Assembly (NCBI GenBank): GCA_030632625.1
Contig: DAOVUK010000035.1
Span: 1 to 13,270, forward strand
Length of the DNA: 13,270 nucleotides
Source: Gammaproteobacteria bacterium
GTDB lineage: Bacteria; Pseudomonadota; Gammaproteobacteria; GRL18
Reading direction: 5' to 3'
Position numbers and translations under genes: made by a program. This document shows positions 1-7,659 of the stretch, piece by piece (the stretch's first letter is position 1; each line of letters begins with the position of its first letter). The notes under the pieces were generated by a model. That model did not search any database and was not told the DNA's origin. It saw only the letters and a program-made list of their open reading frames with translations.

Positions 1-242
1 AGGAATATGGCTTGAACAGCATTCAGAAGAATAGTGTCGGTTCAAAAGAGCCGCACCCAATAACAACTCGTTCAGACTCATTTCAGTATTGGAAAATACT
101 CTGATGTTATAGCAGAGAAAGAAGATACTTGGGAGCTGAAAAACTGGGAGGTACTTCGAGACTTTTTTACCCCAGATTTTACTCTGAGTAGATATTTTAG
201 ATTTTGCAATGAGCCTCAAATCCATGAGACCCTTGCTGTAGT
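1..242. other. Non-coding or gene-tail stretch before tRNA-Pro
   Basis: No gene can be supported here. Two plus-strand frames are open from the left edge and stop at 32-34 and 102-104, so the 3' end of a gene lying outside the window may be present, but neither short tail is recognisable. A small hairpin with a GGAA loop (AGTATT / AATACT) lies near 86-101. Downstream of the tRNA on the minus strand I see no convincing intrinsic terminator. Confidence 0.4.
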
Positions 243-319
243 TGGTCGGGACAGAAAGATTCGAACTTTCGACCCCCAGCACCCCATGCTGGTGCGCTAC
301 CATGCTGCGCTATGCCCCG
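243..319 (-). tRNA. tRNA-Pro (anticodon GGG)
   Basis: The minus strand folds as a complete 77-nt cloverleaf including an encoded CCA end. The acceptor stem is CGGGGCA paired with TGTCCCG (one G-U pair), the D stem is GCGC/GCGC, the anticodon stem is CCAGC/GCTGG with loop ATGGGGT, the variable loop has 5 nt, and the T stem is GAAAG/CTTTC with loop TTCGAAT. The anticodon GGG (positions 285-283) reads proline codons CCC and CCU. The C1-G72 pair and A73 fit bacterial tRNA-Pro. The gene stands alone, transcribed away from slyD from its own promoter. Confidence 0.96.
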
Positions 320-365
320 AATTCAAGAAGAATGTCTGGAATCAGATATCCTGTTTGAGGCGCAC

Positions 366-394
366 ATTATAAACGCAGATAAATCCTATATCAA
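366..394 (-). promoter_or_regulatory. Sigma-70 promoter of tRNA-Pro
   Basis: On the minus strand there is a TTGATA -35 box (394-389), a 17-bp spacer and a perfect TATAAT -10 box (371-366). It is followed by a GC-rich discriminator (GTGCGCC) typical of stringently controlled stable-RNA promoters. Initiation would fall about 40 nt before the mature tRNA 5' end. Confidence 0.85.
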
Positions 395-468
395 GAGGTA
401 TTTATTTCCTGTATTTCGCAACATTTTTTGCAATCTGATAATAATACAGCAGAAATTTCAAACAATAA

Positions 469-497
469 TTGCACCATTTGAAAAAATGGTTTATAAA
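469..497 (+). promoter_or_regulatory. Candidate slyD promoter with palindromic spacer
   Basis: TTGCAC (469-474) and TATAAA (492-497) are separated by 17 bp, placing a start near 504 and a leader of about 24 nt before slyD. The spacer overlaps a perfect 7-bp inverted repeat, ACCATTT-GAAA-AAATGGT (473-490), which could be an operator or chance. Confidence 0.5.
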
Positions 498-527
498 TAG
501 TTTTTAATTTTAAGGTAGTGAGTCCCA

Positions 528-1157
528 ATGGCAATTAAACAAGATCAGATTGTTGCAATTCAATACAGTGCATCGATTGACAATGAAATTATCGATAATA
601 ATATGGAAAGTGCTGAACCTCTTTTTTTCATGTATGGTCGTGGACAAATGATGCCGGGTTTAGAAACTCGTATTATTGAGATGAAGATTGGTGATTCTTC
701 TGATTTAGAGATCCCTGCTGCAGAAGCTTATGGCGATCATAATCCTGAAGCCATTCAAACCGTGCCTAAGGAACATCTGGCTCATCTGGAGCTGCATGAA
801 GGTCTGGTATTACAAGGTCAGGGTGAAAATGGTGAGCCGGTAATGGTGGTGGTAAAAGAAATTCATGACGATACCGTTGTTATGGATCACAATCACCCGA
901 TGGCAGGCCAGGATGTGAGTTTTTCTGTCACGATTAAGGACATCCGTGACCCAAGTGAGGAAGAATTAAACATGGGAATTGCGGCTGAAAACCAGCACCA
1001 TCATCACGAAGAAGGCGGCTGTTGCGGTGGCGGTCATGACGATGCAGGTGAACACGGCGGCGGCTGTGGTGGTCATGACGATACAGGTGAACACGGCGGC
1101 TGTGGTGGTGGTGGTCATGGCGATGCAGGCGGCAAAGGCGGTTGCGGTTGTCATTAG
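528..1157 (+). CDS. slyD: FKBP-type peptidyl-prolyl isomerase and metallochaperone SlyD
   Basis: This is a cytoplasmic cis/trans prolyl isomerase and chaperone. In enterobacteria SlyD also binds nickel and supplies it for hydrogenase maturation. The 209-residue protein has the FKBP fold split around an insert-in-flap chaperone domain (FKBP parts about 1-69 and 121-140, insert about 75-120), with GLE at 44-46, AYGD at 67-70 and the late MAGQ..F strand. Residues 157-209 form a long His/Cys/Gly metal-binding tail ending GGCGCH, as in E. coli SlyD. That tail is built of about three imperfect repeats (CGGHDDxGEHGG type), visible in DNA at about 1027-1140. An AAGG sequence lies 13 nt before the ATG, so the ribosome site is weak. 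The gene converges on the RraB-family gene with only 19 nt between stop codons. Confidence 0.95.
   Translation: MAIKQDQIVAIQYSASIDNEIIDNNMESAEPLFFMYGRGQMMPGLETRIIEMKIGDSSDLEIPAAEAYGDHNPEAIQTVPKEHLAHLELHEGLVLQGQGENGEPVMVVVKEIHDDTVVMDHNHPMAGQDVSFSVTIKDIRDPSEEELNMGIAAENQHHHHEEGGCCGGGHDDAGEHGGGCGGHDDTGEHGGCGGGGHGDAGGKGGCGCH
1030..1140 (+). repeat. Imperfect tandem repeats encoding the SlyD metal-binding tail
   Basis: Three imperfect copies of a roughly 36-45-bp unit (core GGTCATGACGATGCAGGTGA) encode HDDAGEHGG, HDDTGEHGG and HGDAGGKGG blocks separated by Cys-Gly runs. Copy number is likely to vary between strains by slippage. Confidence 0.75.
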
Positions 1158-1176
1158 CCTTTAGAAAAGAGTCCGC

Positions 1177-1515
1177 CTAAAAGTCAAATGGTTCAATAGG
1201 TGAGACATCCATGCCGTCATAGGCGTGGATATCTTTCTGCTGTGCCAATTGATAAAATTGCTGGTTTCTCTGATCCAGACTATCAACGCTATGCTGTTCA
1301 ATTTTTTCCAGCTGCAGCCAGTACATTTCATCAGGATAAGATTGATTGATATCAATCACTGCAAAACCCTGGCGCTGCAGTTCATCAGCCAGTTCTTTCA
1401 GGGGTTCAATACTTTCGTGTTTGAAAAAATACCCCCAGGCAAGTGCCTGCTCCATATTCCAGCCCGCTTTACGCATTTTCTCAAAAAGTTGTTCAATGTC
1501 TTTTTTGCTAATCAT
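1177..1515 (-). CDS. RraB-family protein (ribonuclease E inhibitor-like)
   Basis: The 112-residue acidic protein matches, from memory, the RraB family. Members bind RNase E and damp its activity on a subset of transcripts. Supporting features are the N-terminal helix MISKKDIEQLFEKM, the WGYFF block (28-32), the conserved YWLQLEKIEQHS stretch in the middle and the C-terminal YDGMDVSPIE, equivalent to the YDGW region of E. coli RraB. It is shorter than E. coli RraB (about 138 residues) and lacks that protein's acidic tail, so it may be a paralogous subfamily. AAGG lies about 5 nt before the ATG. It is transcribed away from a repeat cluster and a terminator, so it probably has its own promoter, which I could not place. 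Confidence 0.75.
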   Translation of the reverse strand: MISKKDIEQLFEKMRKAGWNMEQALAWGYFFKHESIEPLKELADELQRQGFAVIDINQSYPDEMYWLQLEKIEQHSVDSLDQRNQQFYQLAQQKDIHAYDGMDVSPIEPFDF

Positions 1516-1558
1516 TTACCTTGACTCAACTCTATCGATAATTTCTTGCTTATTCTTG

Positions 1559-1643
1559 GTAGAGACGCTGCATGTGATTTTTATCGTAGAAGAGATATTG
1601 CATGCAATTTTTATAGAAGAGACGTTGCATGCAACGTCTCTAC
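1559..1643. repeat. Three tandem GCATGC-centred palindromic repeats
   Basis: Three degenerate copies of a 27-30-bp unit lie at 1559-1585, 1586-1615 and 1616-1643, each centred on GCATG(C). The last contains a perfect 24-bp palindrome (1618-1641) of form AGAGACGTTGCA / TGCAACGTCTCT. The consensus resembles a short dispersed palindrome (GTAGAGACG...CGTCTCTAC) that I recall from cyanobacteria and some other genomes. It lies upstream of the RraB-family gene. Confidence 0.75.
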
Positions 1644-1650
1644 AGGGTAT

Positions 1651-1679
1651 AAAAAAACCGACTATAAGTCGGTTTTTTT
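1651..1679 (-). terminator. Strong intrinsic terminator of the thrS-merR operon
   Basis: AAAAAAACCGACT-ATA-AGTCGGTTTTTTT forms a 13-bp stem with a 3-nt loop. It lies 31 bp past the stop of the MerR-type gene. Both strands present a hairpin followed by a U run, so it can also act in the other direction. Confidence 0.92.
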
Positions 1680-1709
1680 ATATCAGCCTCTTCTATAGAA
1701 GAAGAAATA

Positions 1710-2066
1710 CTAGGCTTTTAAGATATTCAGGACTTCTTCTAATTCAGTTCTTAGCTGAGAAATAATCTGGTGACTGCGAGTCACATCCTCTTTTGATTCA
1801 TCACCATCAAGTTTCTGACGAGCGCCGCCAATCGTATAACCATGTTCATATAACAGGCTGCGGATCTGACGGATCATAATGACATCCTGACGCTGGTAAT
1901 ATCGTCTGTTGCCACGGCGTTTGACCGGTTTAAGTTTGGGAAATTCCTGTTCCCAATAACGAAGTACATGAGGTTTTACATCACATAAATCACTGACTTC
2001 TCCAATGGTAAAATAGCGTTTTCCCGGTATAACGGGAAGTTCATTATTATTCGACGCTTCCAGCAT
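1710..2066 (-). CDS. Small MerR-family transcriptional regulator
   Basis: The 118-residue protein has an N-terminal MerR winged helix-turn-helix at about 18-85 ([20 protein letters not shown], then the RRGNRRYY wing and the [19 protein letters not shown] helix). A short helical tail (about 95-118) probably makes the dimer coiled coil. No cysteine- or ligand-binding effector domain follows, so the signal it senses is not visible. Its ATG lies inside ihfA with a 20-nt overlap, so the two are translationally coupled. A MerR-type gene directly behind ihfA is a common gammaproteobacterial arrangement. It is the last gene of the operon before the terminator. The target is unknown. Confidence 0.88.
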   Translation of the reverse strand: MLEASNNNELPVIPGKRYFTIGEVSDLCDVKPHVLRYWEQEFPKLKPVKRRGNRRYYQRQDVIMIRQIRSLLYEHGYTIGGARQKLDGDESKEDVTRSHQIISQLRTELEEVLNILKA

Positions 2067-2346
2067 ATGCTTCTACCCGAGCCTTTAGTTTTTGTCCTGG
2101 TTTAAAAGTAACTACTCTGCGGGCTGAGATTGGGATCTCTTCCCCTGTTTTTGGATTGCGACCAGGACGCTCGCTCTTATCCCTGATATCAAAATTTCCA
2201 AATCCAGATAATTTTATCTGGCCGCCTGTTTCAAGAGCAATTCTCAGCTCTTCATAAAAAGCTTCAACAAACTCTTTTGCTTCACGTTTGTTGAGACCTA
2301 ATTCATCAAATAATCTTTCTGCCATATCGGCTTTTGTCAGCGCCAT
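2047..2346 (-). CDS. ihfA: Integration host factor subunit alpha
   Basis: IHF-alpha pairs with IHF-beta to bend DNA sharply in recombination, replication and transcription, including sigma-54 promoters. The 99-residue protein has the complete HU/IHF fold: N-terminal helices ([20 protein letters not shown]), the GFGNF turn at 48-52, and the DNA-binding arm [14 protein letters not shown] with the intercalating proline at 65. Length and sequence match E. coli IhfA (99 residues) well. It starts 47 nt after pheT, in the conserved pheT-ihfA order, and overlaps the following regulator. The ribosome site is weak (GAG about 8 nt before the ATG), so expression probably depends on readthrough from pheT or a promoter inside pheT, as known in E. 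coli. Confidence 0.97.
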   Translation of the reverse strand: MALTKADMAERLFDELGLNKREAKEFVEAFYEELRIALETGGQIKLSGFGNFDIRDKSERPGRNPKTGEEIPISARRVVTFKPGQKLKARVEAYAGSVE

Positions 2347-2393
2347 CTTTTATCTCGTCTTTTATAACATCTTGTATATATGAGTGCCGGAAG

Positions 2394-4862
2394 TTAACCT
2401 CTCAGTTTAGCTCCATGTTGTTGCTCTAAGCTGCTCAATACTGCCTGAATAAGCGTATCAATTTCGTCATCTTTCAATGTTCGGGATTGCTCTTGTAAGC
2501 TCAGGCTGACTGCCAGACTCTTTTTACCGGCAGCAACACCCTCTCCAATATATACATCAAACAGTTCAACACAGACATTGCTCTCACTCATTTCTTCAGA
2601 AGATTGAGCCTGAGCAAGTGTATTCTCTGCTGTCTGACGAATACAGTTAATTATAGCAGATGATTCTGTTTCGTCATCTACAATAATAGCAATATCTCTT
2701 CGAATTGCAGGGAATTTTGATAAATTTTTAAAATTCGGCACTTTAGCGGCTGAAATTTCGTCAAATTCCAGTTCAAAAAGTATACTTGTGCTTTTTACAT
2801 CCATGGCTTTTGCGACACTGGGATGTAAGGTACCCATCCAGCCAACTGGATGATTATCCTTATAAATTCGAGCCGATTGCCCTGGATGCAGAGCTGGATT
2901 TTGTTCTGCAGCAAAATGATAAGCTGATAAATCACCGCCCAGACTTAAAAGAGCCTCAACATCCGCTTTTAAATCATAAAAGTCAACAGCTCGTACTTTT
3001 TCACCCCATTGTTCAGGAAAAGCACTGCCATTAATAATGCCAGCAATCATCACTTCCTGTAATAACTCTTTATTTCCCTCAACAAAATCAGCTTGCTTAG
3101 CGTTGTTTTGAGCAGAGCCGCCAGGAACAAAGCGTGAGCCCACTTCAAACAATCGAATACGATTTTGCTGACGATTCTGGTTGTATACCAGCGCACCAAT
3201 CAGCCCCGTCCACAGACTGGTCCGCATCACCGATAAATCTTCTGATATCGGATTGGACAGCTTAATTCCAGGATTGTCCGGGGTTATTAAATTCTGTGCT
3301 TTAGGTTCAACAAAACTATAACAGATCGCTTCCTGATAACCTAAGTTTACCATGAGTTCTTTTACTTTTAACTCACTGATCTGATCTTCGGGACAAGCCG
3401 ACATTTCAATCGAGCCATGAGGCAGGGTAAACGGGAGCTTGTCATAACCATAAATACGCCCTATTTCCTCAACTAAATCAACATCATACTCTATATCAAA
3501 ACGAAATGCAGGTGCTGTCACCTGCCAGCTGTCATTACAGTCTAGCACATCCATTTCTAAACGGCTCAGGACATCCTTCACAATTTCGTCATCTATTTCA
3601 ATGCCCAGTACTTTAGTGATTTTATCTTTTTTCAGGATGACGGACTTTGCCTGCGGGATATACTCAGCACAACATTTTTCAGCAACGGGTCCAATTTCAC
3701 CGCCGGTAATTTCCAGAATCAGCTCAGTGGCACGCTCAATCGCCTGCACCTGCAGCTGCGGAGAGACGCCACGTTCAAAACGATGGGAGGAATCAGTATG
3801 CAGGCCGTGAACCCTGGCCTTACCGATAATTTTTTCCGGATTAAAAAAGGCACTTTCTAACAGAATATGCTGAGTATCATCACTGACGGCTGAACTCTCA
3901 CCCCCCATAATACCGGCTAATGCCAGAGGCTGACTGTCATCAGCAATAAGCAGATTATCGGCATTCAAAGAAATTTCCTGGCCGTCCAGTAAGGTTAATT
4001 TTTCATCCTGGGATGCCATGCGGACATTAATTTGTCCCTGAATTTTATTCAGATCAAAAGCATGCATCGGCTGACCCAGCTCGATCATAACAAAGTTGGT
4101 AATATCAACCAGAGGGCTGATAGAACGATGACCGCAACGGCGCAGTTTTTCCTGCATCCATAGCGGTGTTTTTGCTTTGCTGTTAATATTTTTGATAATT
4201 CGCCCGGCATAACGGGGACAGGCTTCTTCAGCTTCAATATTAATGATCATGGTGTCATCAATCGTGACAGACTGTTCAGTAATTTCAACCGGAGTGACAT
4301 TACTGCGTGTCATAACGCCTGTTTCACGGGCAATACCGGCAATTGAAAAACAATCGCCGCGGTTGGGTGTAACACCCAGCTCTATACTGACATCATCAAG
4401 CTGCAGATAATCATTGATCGTCGTGCCGACGGGTGCATCGACTGGTAATTCCATGATTCCTTCAGCGCTGTCAGCCAAACCCAGTTCTTTTTCTGAGCAG
4501 AGCATGCCCATAGAAACCACGCCACGCAGTTTGGATTTTTTAATTTTAAAATTGCCTGGTAATACCGCTTTGACCATTGCACAGGCGACGATGAGATCTT
4601 TACGTGCATTTGCAGCACCACAAACAATTTGCAGAGGCTCTGCTGAAAGTTCGCCAACGTCAACCTGACAAACCTGAAGCTTATCGGCATCAGGATGTTT
4701 TTCAGCGCTTAATATTTTACCAATAACAACACCGCTATGGGCGGGAGCAACGGGCTCAATGGCATCAACTTCCAGACCAGTCATAGTGAGCTGGTGCCCC
4801 AGTACAGTGGTACTTAAATCTGGATTGACCCATTCTCTCAGCCATTGTTCACTAAATTTCAT
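2394..4862 (-). CDS. pheT: Phenylalanyl-tRNA synthetase beta subunit
   Basis: This is the beta subunit of the alpha2-beta2 enzyme that charges tRNA-Phe. Beta carries tRNA recognition and the editing site that removes mischarged tyrosine. The 822 residues show the N-terminal domain (MKFSEQWLREWVNP), an EMAP-like tRNA-binding domain (about 39-150), the B3/B4 editing region (about 210-400, with CPRYAGR and GQPMHAFD), B5 (about 410-480), a core ending in the ALHPGQSARIY region, and a C-terminal anticodon-binding domain (about 728-821, FPAIRRDIA ... SRTLKDDEI). It is about 27 residues longer than E. coli PheT, with extra residues near EGNKELLQEV and near AQAQSSEEMSESN in the last domain. AGGA lies about 8 nt before the ATG. 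It follows pheS after 108 nt that contain a strong hairpin. Confidence 0.97.
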   Translation of the reverse strand: MKFSEQWLREWVNPDLSTTVLGHQLTMTGLEVDAIEPVAPAHSGVVIGKILSAEKHPDADKLQVCQVDVGELSAEPLQIVCGAANARKDLIVACAMVKAVLPGNFKIKKSKLRGVVSMGMLCSEKELGLADSAEGIMELPVDAPVGTTINDYLQLDDVSIELGVTPNRGDCFSIAGIARETGVMTRSNVTPVEITEQSVTIDDTMIINIEAEEACPRYAGRIIKNINSKAKTPLWMQEKLRRCGHRSISPLVDITNFVMIELGQPMHAFDLNKIQGQINVRMASQDEKLTLLDGQEISLNADNLLIADDSQPLALAGIMGGESSAVSDDTQHILLESAFFNPEKIIGKARVHGLHTDSSHRFERGVSPQLQVQAIERATELILEITGGEIGPVAEKCCAEYIPQAKSVILKKDKITKVLGIEIDDEIVKDVLSRLEMDVLDCNDSWQVTAPAFRFDIEYDVDLVEEIGRIYGYDKLPFTLPHGSIEMSACPEDQISELKVKELMVNLGYQEAICYSFVEPKAQNLITPDNPGIKLSNPISEDLSVMRTSLWTGLIGALVYNQNRQQNRIRLFEVGSRFVPGGSAQNNAKQADFVEGNKELLQEVMIAGIINGSAFPEQWGEKVRAVDFYDLKADVEALLSLGGDLSAYHFAAEQNPALHPGQSARIYKDNHPVGWMGTLHPSVAKAMDVKSTSILFELEFDEISAAKVPNFKNLSKFPAIRRDIAIIVDDETESSAIINCIRQTAENTLAQAQSSEEMSESNVCVELFDVYIGEGVAAGKKSLAVSLSLQEQSRTLKDDEIDTLIQAVLSSLEQQHGAKLRG

Positions 4863-4936
4863 ATATATTTTCCTGGACTTCTTTTACTGTATAAATTGGG
4901 CTGTTTCAGAGGGTCAACACATTTGCAACCCCCTCA

Positions 4937-4960
4937 GTCCCCCTTCTGAAGAAGGGGGAC
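4937..4960. repeat. GC-rich hairpin between pheS and pheT
   Basis: GTCCCCCTTC-TGAA-GAAGGGGGAC forms a perfect 10-bp stem with a 4-nt loop, in otherwise AT-rich surroundings. In the minus-strand transcript it is followed by GACTGAGGGGGTTGC rather than a U run, so it is not a standard terminator. It looks like a REP-type dispersed palindrome, and it may slow exonucleases or adjust the pheS/pheT ratio. Confidence 0.7.
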
Positions 4961-4970
4961 GTTAAGTAAA

Positions 4971-6002
<1,032 letters not shown>

Positions 6003-6031
6003 TTAACTAACGATTAACTAAATTCTTACAC

Positions 6032-6065
6032 AAAAAAGAAAAGGGGAAAGACTTTCGCCTTCCCC
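6032..6065 (-). terminator. Attenuator-like terminator in the pheS leader
   Basis: On the minus strand GGGGAAGG-CGAAAGT-CTTTCCCC (6065-6043) is followed directly by TTTTCTTTTTT (6042-6032), a standard intrinsic terminator shape about 40 nt before pheS. Since pheS-pheT-ihfA lie downstream in the same direction, it must be read through part of the time. This matches the position of the phenylalanine attenuator behind the leader peptide PheM in E. coli. Confidence 0.72.
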
Positions 6066-6135
6066 CCATACTTCTTGTAACAACTTCTTGTAACTAAGAG
6101 TTACTCATAAGAGCCTTACAGCTCTAAAAAGCAGG
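6066..6135 (-). promoter_or_regulatory. Leader region upstream of the pheS attenuator
   Basis: This 70-nt stretch follows the rplT stop. It contains a small hairpin AGAGC-TGTAAG-GCTCT (6125-6110), a second possible stem GTAAC/GTTAC, and a 12-bp direct repeat (plus-strand ACTTCTTGTAAC at 6070-6081 and 6083-6094) that allows alternative pairings. The reading frames are a 4-codon MSNS (6108-6094) and a 20-codon frame (6069-6007) with three Phe codons, two of them inside or next to the terminator stem. No phenylalanine-rich peptide as clear as E. coli PheM is present. Confidence 0.4.
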
Positions 6136-6495
6136 TTATGCAGAAAGTGCTGCTTTTGCTTGTTCAGCAATCATTGCAAATGCACCTTTGTCAGCAATTG
6201 CCATATCAGAAAGCACTTTACGATCGATTTCAATATTGGCTTTCTTCAGGCCGTTGATCATACGGCTATAACTCAAACCGTTCTCACGTGCGCCCGCATT
6301 GATACGTGCAATCCATAATTGACGGAATTGACGTTTGCGTTGACGACGGTCACGATATTGGTATTGACCCGCTTTAGTAACTGCCTGAACGGCAACACGG
6401 TATACATTTTTACGACGTCCGGAATAACCTTTCGCCAGCTTGATAATTTTCTTGTGTTTAGCATGTGCCTGAACACCACGTTTTACTCTTGCCAT
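6136..6495 (-). CDS. rplT: 50S ribosomal protein L20
   Basis: L20 binds 23S rRNA early in large-subunit assembly. In E. coli and other bacteria it also represses translation of its own operon. The 119-residue basic protein shows the family pattern: [16 protein letters not shown], then [13 protein letters not shown] (24-36), the [20 protein letters not shown] stretch and [14 protein letters not shown]. Length is standard. GGGAG lies about 8 nt before the ATG. It follows rpmI after 18 nt, the normal L35-L20 pairing. Confidence 0.98.
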   Translation of the reverse strand: MARVKRGVQAHAKHKKIIKLAKGYSGRRKNVYRVAVQAVTKAGQYQYRDRRQRKRQFRQLWIARINAGARENGLSYSRMINGLKKANIEIDRKVLSDMAIADKGAFAMIAEQAKAALSA

Positions 6496-6513
6496 GTTAT
6501 ATGCTCCCTCTGT

Positions 6514-6711
6514 TTAGACTAAACGTAACATACGTTTGATTGCTGGGGCATCTGATGCATCAACTGAATCAGGGCTACGTAAATGACGCTTACGCTTGGT
6601 GGTCATTTTGGTCAGGATGTGGCTGCGGTTAGCATTACCACGTTTAATACGGCCGGAACCGGTGACACGAAAACGCTTGGAAGCGCCGCGTTTGGATTTC
6701 ATTTTTGGCAT
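6514..6711 (-). CDS. rpmI: 50S ribosomal protein L35
   Basis: This is a small basic protein of the large ribosomal subunit. Its 65 residues begin [20 protein letters not shown] and contain the family core [29 protein letters not shown] lies 6 nt before the ATG, a good ribosome site. It is the first gene after infC and is separated from it by 158 nt carrying a hairpin, the place where L20-dependent translational control acts in E. coli. Confidence 0.98.
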   Translation of the reverse strand: MPKMKSKRGASKRFRVTGSGRIKRGNANRSHILTKMTTKRKRHLRSPDSVDASDAPAIKRMLRLV

Positions 6712-6745
6712 AATAAACCTCTAAAATAGCTACGCATTGAATTGT

Positions 6746-6768
6746 TGACCTGAATAATTTTCTGGTCA
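6746..6768 (-). promoter_or_regulatory. Hairpin in rpmI leader, candidate L20 operator
   Basis: On the minus strand TGACC-A-GAA-AATTA-TTC-A-GGTCA forms an 8-bp stem with one internal A-A mismatch and a 5-nt loop, ending about 34 nt before the rpmI start. It is in the right place for an L20 control element, but the known E. coli operator is a pseudoknot and I cannot show equivalence. Confidence 0.4.
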
Positions 6769-6869
6769 GCATTGTAAGTAAAAAAACAACACTTTGACTC
6801 ACCGCTTTGACTTATTTAAGTTAAGTCTTTGCAAAAGAAAACCTGAGGCAGGTCTCTCGTGAGTGGTTG

Positions 6870-7418
6870 TTACTTTTTGCTTTTTGGTGCCAGAACCATT
6901 GTCATTTGACGACCTTCCAGTTTGGCACGTTGTTCAACGTTAGCCAACTCTTCAAGATCTTTAGCAACTCGATTCAGTACGTCCAGACCCAGCTCACGAT
7001 GAGCCATTTCTCGACCACGAAATCTTATTGTCACTTTGGTTTTGTCACCATTTTCAAGAAAGCGAGTCAGGTTGCGTAATTTGACCTGATAATCGCCCTC
7101 TTCAGTACCGGGTCTGAATTTAACTTCTTTGACCTGAGTTTGTTTTTGTTTTTTCTTTTCCTGAGCCTTTTTCTTTTTCTGCTCAAAAATAAATTTGCCG
7201 TGATCCATGACCCGACAAACCGGAGGGTTCGCTGTCGGCGCAATCTCCACAAGATCCATATTACTGTCACTGGCCAGTTTTTTGGCTTCCGCAAGGCTCA
7301 TAATCCCAGCCTGTTCCCCATCGGCACCAATAACTCGAAGTTCTTTGGCTATAATATCGTCATTTATACGGGTTTTGTTTGATTTTGATTTATCAAACTG
7401 TCTTCTTGGGATTGCGAT
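6870..7418 (-). CDS. infC: Translation initiation factor IF-3, with AUC start codon
   Basis: IF3 keeps the 30S subunit free and proofreads initiator tRNA and start codon. The protein, 182 residues from the proposed start, has the N-domain ([20 protein letters not shown]), the linker [18 protein letters not shown] and the C-domain ([18 protein letters not shown] ... [13 protein letters not shown] ... [12 protein letters not shown]). The first ATG (7301) would delete about 39 essential N-terminal residues. Upstream of it the frame stays open to a TAG at 7433-7431 and contains no ATG, GTG, TTG or CTG. AGGAG (7432-7428) lies 9 nt before an ATC codon at 7418-7416, which I take as the start. E. coli infC likewise uses a rare codon (AUU), through which IF3 represses its own translation. 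A second in-frame ATC (7412-7410) is a less well spaced alternative. Confidence 0.93.
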   Translation of the reverse strand: MAIPRRQFDKSKSNKTRINDDIIAKELRVIGADGEQAGIMSLAEAKKLASDSNMDLVEIAPTANPPVCRVMDHGKFIFEQKKKKAQEKKKQKQTQVKEVKFRPGTEEGDYQVKLRNLTRFLENGDKTKVTIRFRGREMAHRELGLDVLNRVAKDLEELANVEQRAKLEGRQMTMVLAPKSKK

Positions 7419-7659
7419 GGGCTTTATCTCCTAAAAATTGGCCATTTTACTTTCGTGACATTTTATTTATACAACTTACTTATGCAATATTTTTATACAT
7501 ACGTGTACAAATTACTGAACGCAGTATTCTATTAAACTTTTTTATGAAAAGCCATACATTCTTTAATAAACAGCGAATAAAAGTGTATTCCCAGCAATAC
7601 GTTATAAATATAACAGTTGCAGGGATGAATTCAATTGTCTATTTACTGATGGACATTAA
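7419..7659 (-). other. AT-rich thrS-infC spacer with infC ribosome site
   Basis: The 241-nt gap is long for this gene pair. It holds the infC Shine-Dalgarno AGGAG at 7432-7428 and possible minus-strand promoter elements (for example TTGCAT and TAAAAT 16 bp apart just upstream of infC, weak). A near-perfect palindrome, ATGGAC..GTCCAT, overlaps the thrS stop (7649-7670). I see no intrinsic terminator, so thrS readthrough into infC is likely. A plus-strand open frame here has no ribosome site and looks spurious. Confidence 0.45.

Noticed and set aside
243..319. tRNA-Pro as an integration (attachment) site for a genomic island
   Set aside because: No second copy of the tRNA 3' end and no integrase is visible within the window.
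312..500. 62-residue open frame on the plus strand across the tRNA-Pro end and promoter
   Set aside because: It starts inside the tRNA gene on the opposite strand, overlaps the tRNA promoter and has no ribosome site.
966..1164. Ala/Thr/Val-rich frames on both strands over the slyD tail
   Set aside because: They are low-complexity shadows of the His/Cys/Gly repeat DNA in slyD.
1559..1643. CRISPR-like array from three spaced repeats
   Set aside because: Units are contiguous and degenerate, with no unique spacers of constant length and no cas genes.
1346..1765. 139-residue plus-strand frame with LHAIFIEE-like repeats
   Set aside because: It runs antisense through the RraB-family gene, the palindromic repeats and the terminator. 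The apparent protein repeats are just the DNA repeat cluster read in frame.
6870..7301. infC starting at the ATG at 7301
   Set aside because: This would remove the conserved N-terminal residues (RINDDI...RVIGADGEQ), and no Shine-Dalgarno precedes it. The ATC start is better supported.
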